Below are positions 18,179 to 28,807 of a stretch of DNA of 37,526 nt, in pieces. Source of the DNA: Pseudogymnoascus destructans (Eukaryota > Ascomycota > Leotiomycetes > Thelebolales > Thelebolaceae); contig NW_020167572.1 of assembly GCF_001641265.1 (NCBI RefSeq), forward strand, positions 1-37,526, written 5' to 3'. A program made the position numbers and the translations under genes. Under the pieces are notes generated by a model. It had not been told where the DNA came from, searched no databases, and worked only from the letters and a program-made list of their open reading frames with translations. The first letter of the stretch is position 1. Each line of letters starts with the position of its first letter.

Positions 18179-18745
18179 ATGCCTACTGACACTGCCCGCA
18201 AACTCCAGGAACGCAACGATCTTGTCCGTCGAATAAAGAACCACGGATACGAACTACCCGAAATGGATTCTTGCTCGAACTGCGTGAGGCGAAACATTAC
18301 TTGCGTGTCGTCTCCAAATGATTCACGGCGGTGCGCCGAGTGCGTTCGTCGCAACTTGAAAGAAAAGTGTGACTGTATGGGTCCTGAGCATCCCGACTGG
18401 GTGAAGCTCGAACGGGAGGAGGATCGCCTGGATCGCGAAGAGGAAGAAACCCTTTCGAAGTTACTTCGTCTGCGGAAGCAGAAACGCCTCATCCGAACCC
18501 GTGGTAAAGATATGCTCCGGCGAGGTTTGAAAACCCTCGACGAGCTTGATGCGGCAGAGGAGGCCGAACGTGTGGCTGCTGAGAAGCGTGACGCTGTTGA
18601 GGTCGAGGAACAGGCAGTTAGCGCTGCCTCCTCGTCTGTGACCGGGACCCTCGCTTCCTCCGATCCACTGGCCTACTCCCCTGCATCTTGGGATCAATGG
18701 CTGGCAGATGGCGGCGTCGATATTCCTCCAGCAGTTCTTTGCTGA
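18179..18745 (+). CDS. Antisense accessory ORF of element 2 (Zn2Cys6-like)
   Basis: The same 188-codon ORF as at 2437-3003, start ATG 18179, stop TGA. The reading frame is open further upstream through the LTR (from 17969), but that extension is broken in element 1 by an indel and is unlikely to be used. All six cysteines of the C-x2-C-x6-C-x9-C-x2-C-x8-C cluster and the coiled-coil stretch are retained. By eye the two copies differ by about three substitutions (an Ala/Val, a Pro/Leu, one silent) and no indel, while the neighbouring pol is frameshifted in both. A TATA-like TATAAG lies at 18118-18123. It overlaps the end of pol antisense by 128 bp. Confidence 0.75.
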   Translation: MPTDTARKLQERNDLVRRIKNHGYELPEMDSCSNCVRRNITCVSSPNDSRRCAECVRRNLKEKCDCMGPEHPDWVKLEREEDRLDREEEETLSKLLRLRKQKRLIRTRGKDMLRRGLKTLDELDAAEEAERVAAEKRDAVEVEEQAVSAASSSVTGTLASSDPLAYSPASWDQWLADGGVDIPPAVLC

Positions 18746-21700
18746 TGTTCCTTGTTGGTTCCCACGAATTATCCGTAGGTTCGTAATTTTCCCATTTTAT
18801 CAAAAACTCTTCTCGACGTCCTACTAACCTTCTGTCTAGGATCGCTTCGACCTCATATTCGATTATCTCATTCTCGGGTTGGAGTTCGGTGTCGGTCGCA
18901 ATTGGGGTATTTCCTCTTGCTGGTTCCAGTAGTGAGACATGAAATACCGGGTGTAGTCTAGACTTCCTGGGTAGCTGCAGTCTGTAATTAACTGAGCTGA
19001 CTTTGTTCAATATTTTGAATGGTCCCAATTTCTTGGAGTCCAACTTTGTGCTTGGTCGTTTCGTTTTGATATGTTTCCGGAGTAGGTATACTTTATCCCC
19101 CTCCTTGAAGGCAGGTTCCATACTGCGCTTCTTGTTTGCGTATGCGGCGGATCGTTCATTTAAGAATTGGATGTCCGTCGCAAGTTGTTCGTGGAACGAT
19201 TTCAGTTGTTCCACCACGATCAGGGCTTGTTCAGCTCGTGATTCATCCGGTCTTGGTTGCCTATATGCTTCTGGCTGGTAGCCATAATTGGCAAAGAACG
19301 GTGAGACTTTCGTTGCTTCTGTCATCGCGCTGTTATATGCAAACTGTGCGATGGGTAAGATCTGAACCCAGTTATCCTGTTGATGATTGACATAGCTTCG
19401 CAGGTTACTGTTCAAGGGTCTGATTTAATCTTTCTGTTTTGGCCGTCTGTCTGGGGATGAAAAGCTGTTGACAGCTTATGATTTTGTTCCCAGTAGCGCC
19501 ATCAATGATTTCCAGAATTTCGAAGTAAAGAGCTTGTCTCTATCTGAGATGATTTCTTCTGGCATCCCATGATCGGCTAATATGACTCGAATGAAGGTAT
19601 ATGCGAGCGCCTCGGCGTCGCTAGCTTCTAGATATGGTATAAACTTCCCATATTTCGTGAGTCTTTCCGTGATGACGAGGATAGAGTCGTATTCTATTCC
19701 TGTTAACGGGTCCTTGGAGGGTGGAAGCTTGACGATGAAGTCCAAAGCTATTGATTTCCACGCTCCTTTTGGTACTGGTGTCGACTTGAGTTGTCCGTAT
19801 GGCAGGTGCCTATTGGATTTTGACTTGCTGCAAATGTCGCACTCTCTTACCACTGTCTCTACCTGCTTCCTCATACCTGGGAAGTAGTAGTGTCGACTGA
19901 TTCGTTCGAAGGTTCGTGTTACTCCCTGATGACCGTGTGCTGGTAACGAGTGTTGTTCTTGCACCAGCGGGCGTCTCATTTGACTTGGGACATACACTAA
20001 CCCTTTGTATCGAATCAATCCTTGTTCGTCGATGGTGAAGTCGCCTTCGACTTTGGACAAGACTCGCTTGGCGCATTCGTCTGTTGCGTAAGCTTTCTTG
20101 AGTCTTTCCTCGAGTTCTGTATCTTCGATGACTGAGATCGTCGCTAGTAACTCGTTGTACTGTATTCCTGCATCTGTTTTCTTCAGAATTGCTCTAGGTC
20201 TTTTTTCCTTTGGGCCGGTGTAGTCGGTCCGTCTGCTGAGAGCGTCTGCTCTTGCATTCTCTGAGCCCTTGCGATAGGTTATCGTGAAGTTGTAGGCTGC
20301 GAGGGTTTCTGCCCAGCGGACTTGTCTGCGGTTTAAAACCTTGGTCGTGGTGAAGTATATGAGGTTCTTGTGATCCGTCCATACCTGCACAGGGTAGGTG
20401 GATCCCTCAAGATATACTCGCCACTGCTCAAAGGCAACGACAATAGCCAGTAGCTCCTTGTCGTGGATGTCGTAATTGAGTTCCGCGGGTGACAGTTTCC
20501 TAGAGTAGTACGCGATTGGTTTGAACTTACCGTTCTCGTCTGGTTGATTCAGACATGCTCCAATTGCGAAGTCAGAAGAGTCCGTTTCGAGGATGATCTT
20601 CTTTGCAGGGTCAAATGTAGCAAGGATAGGTGCTTCCGTGAACTTCGTCTTAAGTTCCTGGAAAGCAGCCTCTGCCTTGTCCGTCCATTTGAATTCGAGA
20701 TCCTTTCTGGTAAGCTCCGTGAGTGGTTGAGCTACCTTGGAATATCCCGAGATGAATCTCCGGTAGAAGTTGGCGAAGCCTAGGAAGGCTTGCACTTCCT
20801 TGACCGTGGTCGGTGTTGGCCATTCCAACACTGCCGTTACTTTTGCTTGGTCCATCTTGATGCCGTGCGTTCCAATAATGTAACCCAAGAATTCGACTTG
20901 GTTTTTATGGAACTCGCACTTCTCTGGTTTGAGGAGTAAGCTGTACTCCTTTAGTTTCTTCAGGACGAGTTTGACATGCTTGACATGCTCCTCCTTGGTT
21001 GCTGAATACACCAGGACGTCGTCTAGGTAGACGATGGTAAAGATGTCTAAGTATTCATGCAAAGCATCATTCATCAGTCGTTGCATGGATGCGGGTGCAT
21101 TTGTTAGCCCAAAGGGCATGACTTGATACTCGAATAGGCCATAGCGGGTGCGGAATGCTGTTTTCCACTCTTCCCCAGCCTTGATTCGGATCAGGTTGTA
21201 TGCTCCTCGCAGATCTAGCTTACTGAAGATCTTTGCTCCTTGAAATCTATCGTGTAGTTCGTTGATTAACGGCAGGGCATACCTGTCCTTGATTGTGATG
21301 TTGTTCAACGCTCGATAGTCCACACATAACCGTAGGGAGCCGTCTTTCTTTGGTACGAAAAGCACCGGACTTCCTGCTGGTGATGTGGATGGTCTGATGA
21401 ATCCTTTCGCTAGGTTATCATCGATGTACTCCTTAAGTACCTTCAGCTCCTTTTCCGATAGCTGATATATTGGTCCGAACGGTGGACTCTTGTCTTTCTC
21501 CAAAGGTATCTCGTGATCCCATGGTTGGTGCTTAGGAAGCGCCTCGTTCTTAGGGCCTTCCTGGAATAATTGCTCGTATTCCTTGTACTCCACCGGTATG
21601 CTCGTCGGTGAGGATGCCTGGGCTAGGTCATCGAGCTCGGAGGTTGCACATAACTCCTTCCGGCCCTGGGAGGGTTTCTCCCATTGTCGCGTGTCCGTCC

Positions 21701-22154
21701 GTTGTTCACACGCGCACTGGCTCATCACAACTTTCTCGTTCCACCAGTCGATCTGGGGGTTGTGTTTCTTGAGCCATGGCACACCAAGGATGCACGCATG
21801 GTTGTCCATGTGCACGATGTCAAACTGAATCGTTTCCTTGTGCCCGTGTAGCATGACCATTTCCAATGGGACCGTTTCGTGGGTCACCATTCCTTCATTA
21901 GTCGAGATGGGCTCTCCATCTACGACCATTAACGGGTATGGTTCGGTTTTCAATTGCGTCTTGAAACCTTGCGTGTCTGCTACTTTCTTTGTCATAAAGT
22001 TGCCCGTCGCTCCTGAGTCAATCATTGCTCGGAGGTGTCGCTGTTGTATCTTAGCGACCACATATAGTTGCATGCTGCCCGTCGTGGCGCATAGCTGGTC
22101 TGTACTAGGCCTCTTCGTGTCGCTCGCCGGTGGCCTACCGTCGAGGACTCCTAG
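18618..22154 (-). pseudogene. pol: pol of element 2, one or two frameshifts in integrase
   Basis: Best family-A pol copy. From the slip site it is open to 19476: protease (AMIDSGATGNFM; ILGVPWLKKHNP), RT (LFVPKKDGSLRLCVDYRALN; IVYLDDVLVYS near 21030), RNase H (LETDSSDFAIGA), the integrase HHCC finger (HGHQGVTRTFERI…CDICSK) and catalytic D residues in IALDFIVKL and IISDRDKLF. An extra T near 19480 (GATTTTG against GATTTG in element 1) and another near 19437 break the frame before the QTDGQTERLN motif with the catalytic Glu. The frame resumes 19415-18618 with the C-terminal integrase part and a chromodomain (EYEVEAILDRR…FLIKWENY…NSWEP). The aromatic Tyr/Trp/Trp positions that read methyl-lysine appear present. 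Confidence 0.9.
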
Positions 22155-22160
22155 TTTTTT
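22151..22160 (-). promoter_or_regulatory. -1 frameshift site of element 2
   Basis: Same A_AAA_AAC heptamer (22160-22154) and adjacent TAG (22153-22151) as in element 1. The first pol Met of element 1 is Thr here (ATG to ACG in the pol frame), so pol expression by frameshift rather than by that ATG is more likely. Confidence 0.7.
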
Positions 22161-24114
22161 GACTCGTCCGAGGAAGGATAGTATTCATCCGCTTCCAATG
22201 GTGGTCCTTGGGGAGATCGTTTCCCCTCGCTCTTCTGCTTCATCTAGCATGTGGGTATTTCTCGTATACCTGTTCGCTTTTGATAGGCAAGTCCCCTTCA
22301 GACTGGCTTCACCTGAGGGCGTGAACTTGCTCTGCGTCTCTGAAGTGTATCCTGGGCGAGGATCGGGGAAACAACTGATTCTGGTGTTTCTTTTTCCAGT
22401 GGAGATTGCAGTCATCTTCGCTGCAATACTCCCAGTAGACATACGCGTGCCAGGGATGATCAGTCTCTGTTGCGTCTGTCGTTGATAGTTCCCGCTGTCC
22501 TCTCACCCATGCACTATCTTCCCTCGGAGGCGTGGAGAACGTGTCTAGTTGCTCCATGGCTCTCCTTTCGATGCGTGGAGTGGGTCTCGCATTTTCCCGT
22601 CGGAGCATATCTCTGGCTTTCTCGTCGTACTTCTCCAGGGCTCTCCTGCGGTACTGGTAGTAAAGTTCGACGCTTTTCATATTCTTCAGTTTAGCCATAT
22701 GCTCGACATCCTTCTCCAGTTCTTCCGCTTCTTGGGCTTCCAACTTAGCTACGTCTGGGGACGTGCCAAGCAGCCTGCGGGTATTCGTTAGTTGGTCGTA
22801 GTATCTCCAGAGGTCGTCCTTGCAGTCGTCCACTAGACATTCTTGTGGTAATCCCTGCAGTAGGTTTGTGTAGATTCCTTTAAGTGTAGGGATCCTCCTC
22901 TGGCCGCTGGGCTTGTCTCGTTCGGCCCTAATCTTCGCGTGGGCGTGTTTTGCCATGCGTCTTACTACGCTCTTGCACTGTGGACTCATTGGTTCCGTAG
23001 GTGCGAGCTCGTCGAAGGTTTCCTGTTCCGAGACGGTGAACGATTCCGCCTCCGACCCTTCGTCTGAGCTCTCGTCTTCTGGGGTGCTTTCGCCGTTTAT
23101 TCCCCAGTCCTGTTTGTTCACAAATGTGGCGTTCAACTGCATCCCCGAGGCGTTGTAACCTCCCCAGCCTTGCCAGGTAGCATTGAGTTGTTTGCCGACT
23201 TTGCGTCCGCCGTTCCCTTTCTTTGGCTGTCTGCAGTCTCGGGCCATGTGGCCTGGCTTGTCGCAGTTAAAACAGAGTCGTTCCTTGAATTGTCTGTCTT
23301 TCTTAGGGTCACGGGGTCGTCCAGGTTTGAACGTGGCATCGAGTTCCATTGGGTCCGACCAACGGTTGTCTCGCGGGTGTTGATCCCGTCGTCTGCCCTC
23401 GTTTCCCCGGTAGGGGTAACTTTTCTTGGGCTTGTCATAGGTCCGACGTTCCTTCTGGAATTCGTATAGTCGATTGTCAATTCGGACCGTATGTTCGATT
23501 AGCGCTACCATGTCCGTTGGTTGTTGTTCCAAACGGGCAAGTTCCATACGTATATGGCTCTTCAGCCCACGTCGGTAGTGGCTGATGAGTGCGCTGGCGT
23601 CCCATCCTGTCTGATTGCCGTATCTCTGGAATTCTGTGGAGTACGTGAGGGTGCTGCCAGTCTGCTTAAGTGCAAACAGATGGTCTTCCGCAGTCTTAAT
23701 CTCATCGATGTCTCCGAACATGCGTCGGATTTCCTTACAGAATCCTTTCCAGCTGCCAAACATAGTCTGCGTAGTTGCCATGCTTTCATTGGTACTTTCA
23801 TATTTGAAATAATCCTTGAGGAATGGTTCGACCCATCGCAGGGCTTCCCCCCTAAGGTAGGACGCAGTCCACAGGGCATAGCTCTCCTGGGTGGGAAACT
23901 TCTCGTCATTGAAGTGCTGGTACAGTTCGACCTGTAGCAAAAACACCTCAAGTTCCTTTCGGTTGCCGGAGTAAGTGTCGGGCAACTTGACGCGTAGAGT
24001 TTCCTTGAGTTCGTTGATGGTGGGTGCATCGGGCATCTCTTCATTCTCAGGCTTAGACCTCTGAGACGAAGTTGGCGTGGTGGGGGTTTTCCCCTTCGAA
24101 CTGACGACAGACAT
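22151..24114 (-). pseudogene. gag: gag of element 2
   Basis: ATG 24114; 601 codons to a TGA at 22311-22309. Gag domain as in element 1, zinc knuckle CFNCDKPGHMARDC near 23270. Compared with element 1 it has an in-frame insertion after the knuckle (WQGWGGYNASGM near 23140-23165). The TGA corresponds to CGA in element 1, so it is a C-to-T nonsense change. Downstream, small indels near 22250 and 22225 shift the remaining tail. The native end is probably the TAG at the slip site. Confidence 0.88.
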
Positions 24115-24150
24115 GTTGCTTTGTGTATAAGCCAGTGCCTCGTAGAAGTG

Positions 24151-24158
24151 GTGCTCAA
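24151..24158 (-). promoter_or_regulatory. Candidate self-primed primer-binding site of element 2
   Basis: TTGAGCAC on the minus strand, 2 nt from the LTR end at 24161, complementary to GTGCTCAA inside the LTR (24303-24296). Identical layout to element 1. Confidence 0.55.
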
Positions 24159-24160
24159 AG

Positions 24161-24393
24161 TGTAACGCTGACTTCTAAATGATAGAAGCCACAGAGGTTC
24201 TCTTGCGTAAAGGTTTACTTATCAGAGGAGGCAGGGAATCAGACACAAAGGCTTCAAGTAACACGTTACTAGTATATAACAAATACTGTATTGAGTTGAG
24301 CACGAAGCTCCTATCTAAGGAAATACTATCTACTTATAGTGGCGTCGTGCCTCATGGGTAATCTGGATAGTTGGCGGATAGCTAGATATTCAG
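24161..24393 (-). repeat. 5' LTR of element 2, first part (variant B, R-U5 side)
   Basis: Starts TGTAACGCTGACTTC like variant A for about 190 bp, then switches after GTGCC to CATGGGTAATCTGG and GGATAGTT-type motifs not found in variant A. It is interrupted after ATTCAG by element 3; TTCAG 24389-24393 is one side of the target duplication. The remainder is at 34550-34799. Confidence 0.9.
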
Positions 24394-25330
24394 TGTCATA
24401 CTGACATTCGTTGCACTCAGTTTGCTATCAAACTCAAGAGCAAACTTAGAAATCTCCTCCTCAAACCTACAAGTCACCATACATATCTTGGCTTATCACA
24501 CCAACAACAGAAGCAATACTACTCAACGATTGCTGCAAACTCTTCTACTACATCTGTTTATGCTACATACATCACGGCATATCATTTGGACACTCATTGA
24601 ACAAGTTATTAAGAAAATCTCCTCCTTAAGGGGGTGGGCCAATACTACCACATGGCATATCTCTACCAACTAGAGGCCTAGGAACATGAACGATAGCTCT
24701 AGAAGCTTCTACAACCCTCTATGATTCATTACACGTCATCGCTCCTTAGTTACCCACAAGATTGGTTAAGTTATGACATAATTTGTCTATAGGTACTCTG
24801 ACCTTGGACCTCCTTTTCACTTCCTATAGGCTAGGAACCCAAGAGATGGTTCTATGGGATTCTCTTACGTTCACTACATGATTAGCAAGCTAGTTGTGGG
24901 TCGCACTTGATTTTTAATACATTTACCAAGCCTGGTTAGTCATGGAAAGTCATGGAAAATGAGAGAACTACACTCCTTTGGCATAAATAGGATTGCCCTT
25001 TCCTTAAGAAAGGGCAAGCAGGCAATACAGTAAATCGACTAGCACATACTTCTACGTCTTTTCCAAGCTTCCAAGCATTGATCTTGTTATTCTCTGTTTT
25101 TTGAAAAGTCAGTGAGGTGCTAACCTCTGACTTACCCCTGAGTTCTCAGACTCAACATTTGTTGCAACTTGTCTAAACCACTTCACCACATCATACACCT
25201 GATTGCTGCGTTGTGGAATAGTCTAAGCTACAACCCTTTGGCTCTGTTTCCTAAGACAGTGTGTTGTCTTAGTAAATTCATCCCTTCCTTGGGTGGCTAG
25301 ATTCTCATATCTGGTGCACCCACCATTACA
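24394..25330 (+). repeat. 5' LTR of element 3, left-contig copy
   Basis: 937 bp, TGTCATACTGACATTCG…CACCATTACA. It includes a TAAATAGG box (24984-24991), an 8-bp-arm hairpin of GCCCTTTC/GAAAGGGC and GCAGGCAA (25018-25025), complementary to TTGCCTGC at 25333-25340, 2 nt after the LTR. Equivalent to 27820-28755, which is probably the same genomic LTR assembled twice. Confidence 0.9.
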
Positions 25331-25382
25331 CCTTGCCTGCTTCAAGCTTCAACTATTTCTATAGCAGCACTTCGATACTACA

Positions 25383-26232
25383 ATGGAGGACGACCAAGCT
25401 CCTACAACTACTGCTGAACAGCGAGATGCAACAACTGTTTGCCTTTATACAAACTATAGCAAACAAACTTGAGAATGTGGAAAACACCTTTCAAGCCAAC
25501 ACTTCAGCAACACAATCTTCAACTCAGACACATCATACAGAGCTTCCCACAGCTCCTCTGGCTATTTCGAGTACCCCAGGTGCACTTCCTAAAGTGCAAA
25601 CACCAGATTTATACCATGGAGACAGGAGGAAGTTGAAGGGATTTCTTATGCAACTGGACATCTACTTCACCCTCAGGCCTCATCAGTTCACCTCAGACAT
25701 TCAGAAGATCTATTTTGCTGCCAGCTACCTCCGTGGATCTGCATTCAACTTCTTTGAGCCATATCTTAGAAGACTTAGTGGCAACAACCAAAATACCACT
25801 ACACCTTTGATTACCTCTTATGACCAGTTTCAAGAGGAACTTACCAGGACCTTTGGAGACATCAACGAAACTGCTACAGCAGAAAGAGAGCTACAGAAGC
25901 TATGTCAAAAGACCTCTGCTGCTCAGTATACAACAGAATTTAGGAGAATCACTTCTCACTTGACTTGGAATGAAGAAGCCTTAGTCTTCACTTACTACCA
26001 AGGGCTCAAGAGCTCTATTAAGGATGAACTCAGCAAAGAAGAACGCCCTACAACACTTCAAACGCTTATAGAGAAAGCTGTCAGACTTGATGATAGGCTT
26101 TTTGAAAGAAGAAAGGAGAAGAACCAAGACTGGCATCCAACAAGAAATTTCAACAATTACACCTCTACACCAACTGCTAAGGACTCAGCACCTAAACCTA
26201 TGGACTTAGACGCCTCTATAAAGAGATCTACA
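25383..26232 (+). pseudogene. gag: Element 3 gag, left-contig fragment ending at gap
   Basis: Same sequence as 28808-29656: ATG 25383 MEDDQAPTTT, then an extra G near 25423 that shifts the frame relative to the right copy, then gag domain to KPMDLDASIKRST at the gap edge. Probably the same locus as the right copy, with a contig-end error. Confidence 0.85.
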
Positions 26233-26339
26233 NNNNNNNNNNNNNNNNNNNNNNNNNNNNNNNNNNNNNNNNNNNNNNNNNNNNNNNNNNNNNNNNNNNN
26301 NNNNNNNNNNNNNNNNNNNNNNNNNNNNNNNNNNNNNNN
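26233..26339. other. Assembly gap (107 N) between overlapping contig ends
   Basis: A run of N. The 3325 bp before it (22908-26232) and the 3317 bp after it (26340-29656) are the same sequence apart from scattered single-base differences. This is what an unmerged contig overlap looks like; the real distance is negative. Confidence 0.95.
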
Positions 26340-27539
26340 TGGGCTTGTCTCGTTCGGCCCTAATCTTCGCGTGGGCGTGTTTTGCCATGCGTCTTACTAC
26401 GCTCTTGCACTGTGGACTCATTGGTTCCGTAGGTGCGAGCTCGTCGAAGGTTTCCTGTCCGAGACGGTGAACGATTCCGCCTCCGACCTTGTCTGAGCTC
26501 TCGTCTTCTGGGTGCTTTCGCCGTTTATTCCCCAGTCCTGTTTGTTCACAAATGTGGCGTTCAACTGCATCCCCGAGGCGTTGTAACCTCCCCAGCCTTG
26601 CCAGGTAGCATTGAGTTGTTTGCCGACTTTGCGTCCGCCGTTCCTTTCTTTGGCTGTCTGCAGTCTCGGGCCATGTGGCCTGGCTTGTCGCAGTTAAAAC
26701 AGAGTCGTTCCTTGAATTGTCTGTCTTTCTTAGGGTCACGGGGTCGTCCAGGTTTGAACGTGGCATCGAGTTCCATTGGGTCCGACCAACGGTTGTCTCG
26801 CGGGTGTTGATCCCGTCGTCTGCCCTCGTTTCCCCGGTAGGGGTAACTTTTCTTGGCTTGTCATAGGTCCGACGTTCCTTCTGGAATTCGTATAGTCGAT
26901 TGTCAATTCGGACCGTATGTTCGATTAGCGCTACCATGTCCGTTGGTTGTTGTTCCAAACGGGCAAGTTCCATACGTATATGGCTCTTCAGCCCACGTCG
27001 GTAGTGGCTGATGAGTGCGCTGGCGTCCCATCCTGTCTGATTGCCGTATCTCTGGAATTCTGTGGAGTACGTGAGGGTGCTGCCAGTCTGCTTAAGTGCA
27101 AACAGATGGTCTTCCGCAGTCTTAATCTCATCGATGTCTCCGAACATGCGTCGGATTTCCTTACAGAATCCTTTCCAGCTGCCAAACATAGTCTGCGTAG
27201 TTGCCATGCTTTCATTGGTACTTTCATATTTGAAATAATCCTTGAGGAATGGTTCGACCCATCGCAGGGCTTCCCCCTAAGGTAGGACGCAGTCCACAGG
27301 GCATAGCTCTCCTGGGTGGGAAACTTCTCGTCATTGAAGTGCTGGTACAGTTCGACCTGTAGCAAAAACACCTCAAGTTCCTTTCGGTTGCCGGAGTAAG
27401 TGTCGGGCAACTTGACGCGTAGAGTTTCCTTGAGTTCGTTGATGGTGGGTGCATCGGGCATCTCTTCATTCTCAGGCTTAGACCTCTGAGACGAAGTTGG
27501 CGTGGTGGGGGTTTTCCCCTTCGAACTGACGACAGACAT
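26340..27539 (-). pseudogene. gag: Duplicate of element 2 gag (right-contig copy)
   Basis: Minus-strand gag identical in arrangement to 22908-24114, from ATG 27539. It has extra one-base losses (near 26458, 26488, 26511, 26645, 26855 and 27277), mostly in short homopolymers, which break the frame into pieces. The zinc knuckle is still visible near 26690. The pattern fits low-quality contig-end sequence rather than a second gene. Confidence 0.85.
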
Positions 27540-27585
27540 GTTGCTTTGTGTATAAGCCAGTGCCTCGTAGAAGTGGTGCTCAAAG

Positions 27586-27819
27586 TGTAACGCTGACTTC
27601 TAAATGATAGAAGCCACAGAGGTTCTCTTGCGTAAAGGTTTACTTATCAGAGGAGGCAGGGAATCAGACACAAAGGCTTCAAGTAACACGTTACTAGTAT
27701 ATAACAAATACTGTATTGAGTTGAGCACGAAGCTCCTATCTAAGGAAATACTATCTACTTATATAGTGGCGTCGTGCCTCATGGGTAATCTGGATAGTTG
27801 GCGATAGCTAGATATTCAG
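27586..27819 (-). repeat. Variant-B LTR start (right-contig copy of 24161-24393)
   Basis: Same sequence as 24161-24393, including TTCAG (27815-27819) before element 3. This copy has TATATAG intact where the left one lacks TA. Primer site GTGCTCAA lies at 27576-27583. Confidence 0.88.
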
Positions 27820-28755
27820 TGTCATACTGACATTCGTTGCACTCAGTTTGCTATCAAACTCAAGAGCAAACTTAGAAATCTCCTCCTCAAACCTACAAGT
27901 CACCATACATATCTTGGCTTATCACACCAACAACAGAAGCAATACTACTCAACGATTGCTGCAAACTCTTCTACTACATCTGTTTATGCTACATACATCA
28001 CGGCATATCATTTGGACACTCATTGAACAAGTTATTAAGAAAATCTCCTCCTTAAGGGGTGGGCCAATACTACCACATGGCATATCTCTACCAACTAGAG
28101 GCCTAGGAACATGAACGATAGCTCTAGAAGCTTCTACAACCCTCTATGATTCATTACACGTCATCGCTCCTTAGTTACCCACAAGATTGGTTAAGTTATG
28201 ACATAATTTGTCTATAGGTACTCTGACCTTGGACCTCCTTTTCGCTTCCTATAGGCTAGGAACCCAAGAGATGGTTCTATGGGATTCTCTTACGTTCACT
28301 ACATGATTAGCAAGCTAGTTGTGGGTCGCACTTGATTTTTAATACATTTACCAAGCCTGGTTAGTCATGGAAACGTCATGGAAAATGAGAGAACTACACT
28401 CCTTTGGCATAAATAGGATTGCCCTTTCCTTAAGAAAGGGCAAGCAGCAATACAGTAAATCGACTAGCACATACTTCTACGTCTTTTCCAAGCTTCCAAG
28501 CATTGATCTTGTTATTCTCTGTTTTTTGAAAAGTCAGTGAGGTGCTAACCTCTGACTTACCCCTGAGTTCTCAGACTCAACATTTGTTGCAACTTGTCTA
28601 AACCACTTCACCACATCATACACCTGATTGCTGCGTTGTGGAATAGTCTAAGCTACAACCCTTTGGCTCTGTTTCCTAAGACAGTGTGTTGTCTTAGTAA
28701 ATTCATCCCTTCCTTGGGTGGCTAGATTCTCATATCTGGTGCACCCACCATTACA
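27820..28755 (+). repeat. 5' LTR of element 3 (right-contig copy)
   Basis: 936 bp, TG…CA. It reads GCAGCAA where both other copies read GCAGGCAA, probably a lost G. Same hairpin and TAAATAGG box as at 24394-25330. Confidence 0.95.
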
Positions 28756-28757
28756 CC

Positions 28758-28765
28758 TTGCCTGC
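28758..28765 (+). promoter_or_regulatory. Candidate self-primed primer-binding site of element 3
   Basis: TTGCCTGC begins 2 nt after the LTR end. Its reverse complement GCAGGCAA lies in the LTR (25018-25025; 34235-34242), about 35 nt downstream of TAAATAGG. No TGG-type tRNA site is present. Confidence 0.55.
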
Positions 28766-28807
28766 TTCAAGCTTCAACTATTTCTATAGCAGCACTTCGA
28801 TACTACA

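Larger units (their letters stand above)
17609..24393 (-). mobile_element. Element 2: family-A chromovirus with chimeric 5' LTR
   Basis: Second family-A copy, same orientation and gene order as element 1 and highly similar. The left (3') LTR is variant A (17609-18082). The right (5') LTR starts at 24161 as family A but continues as variant B, is split by element 3, and resumes at 34550-34799. Left flank CCTAG and right flank CTGCG do not match. Mismatched LTRs and flanks imply recombination between two insertions or a misassembly. Confidence 0.9.
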
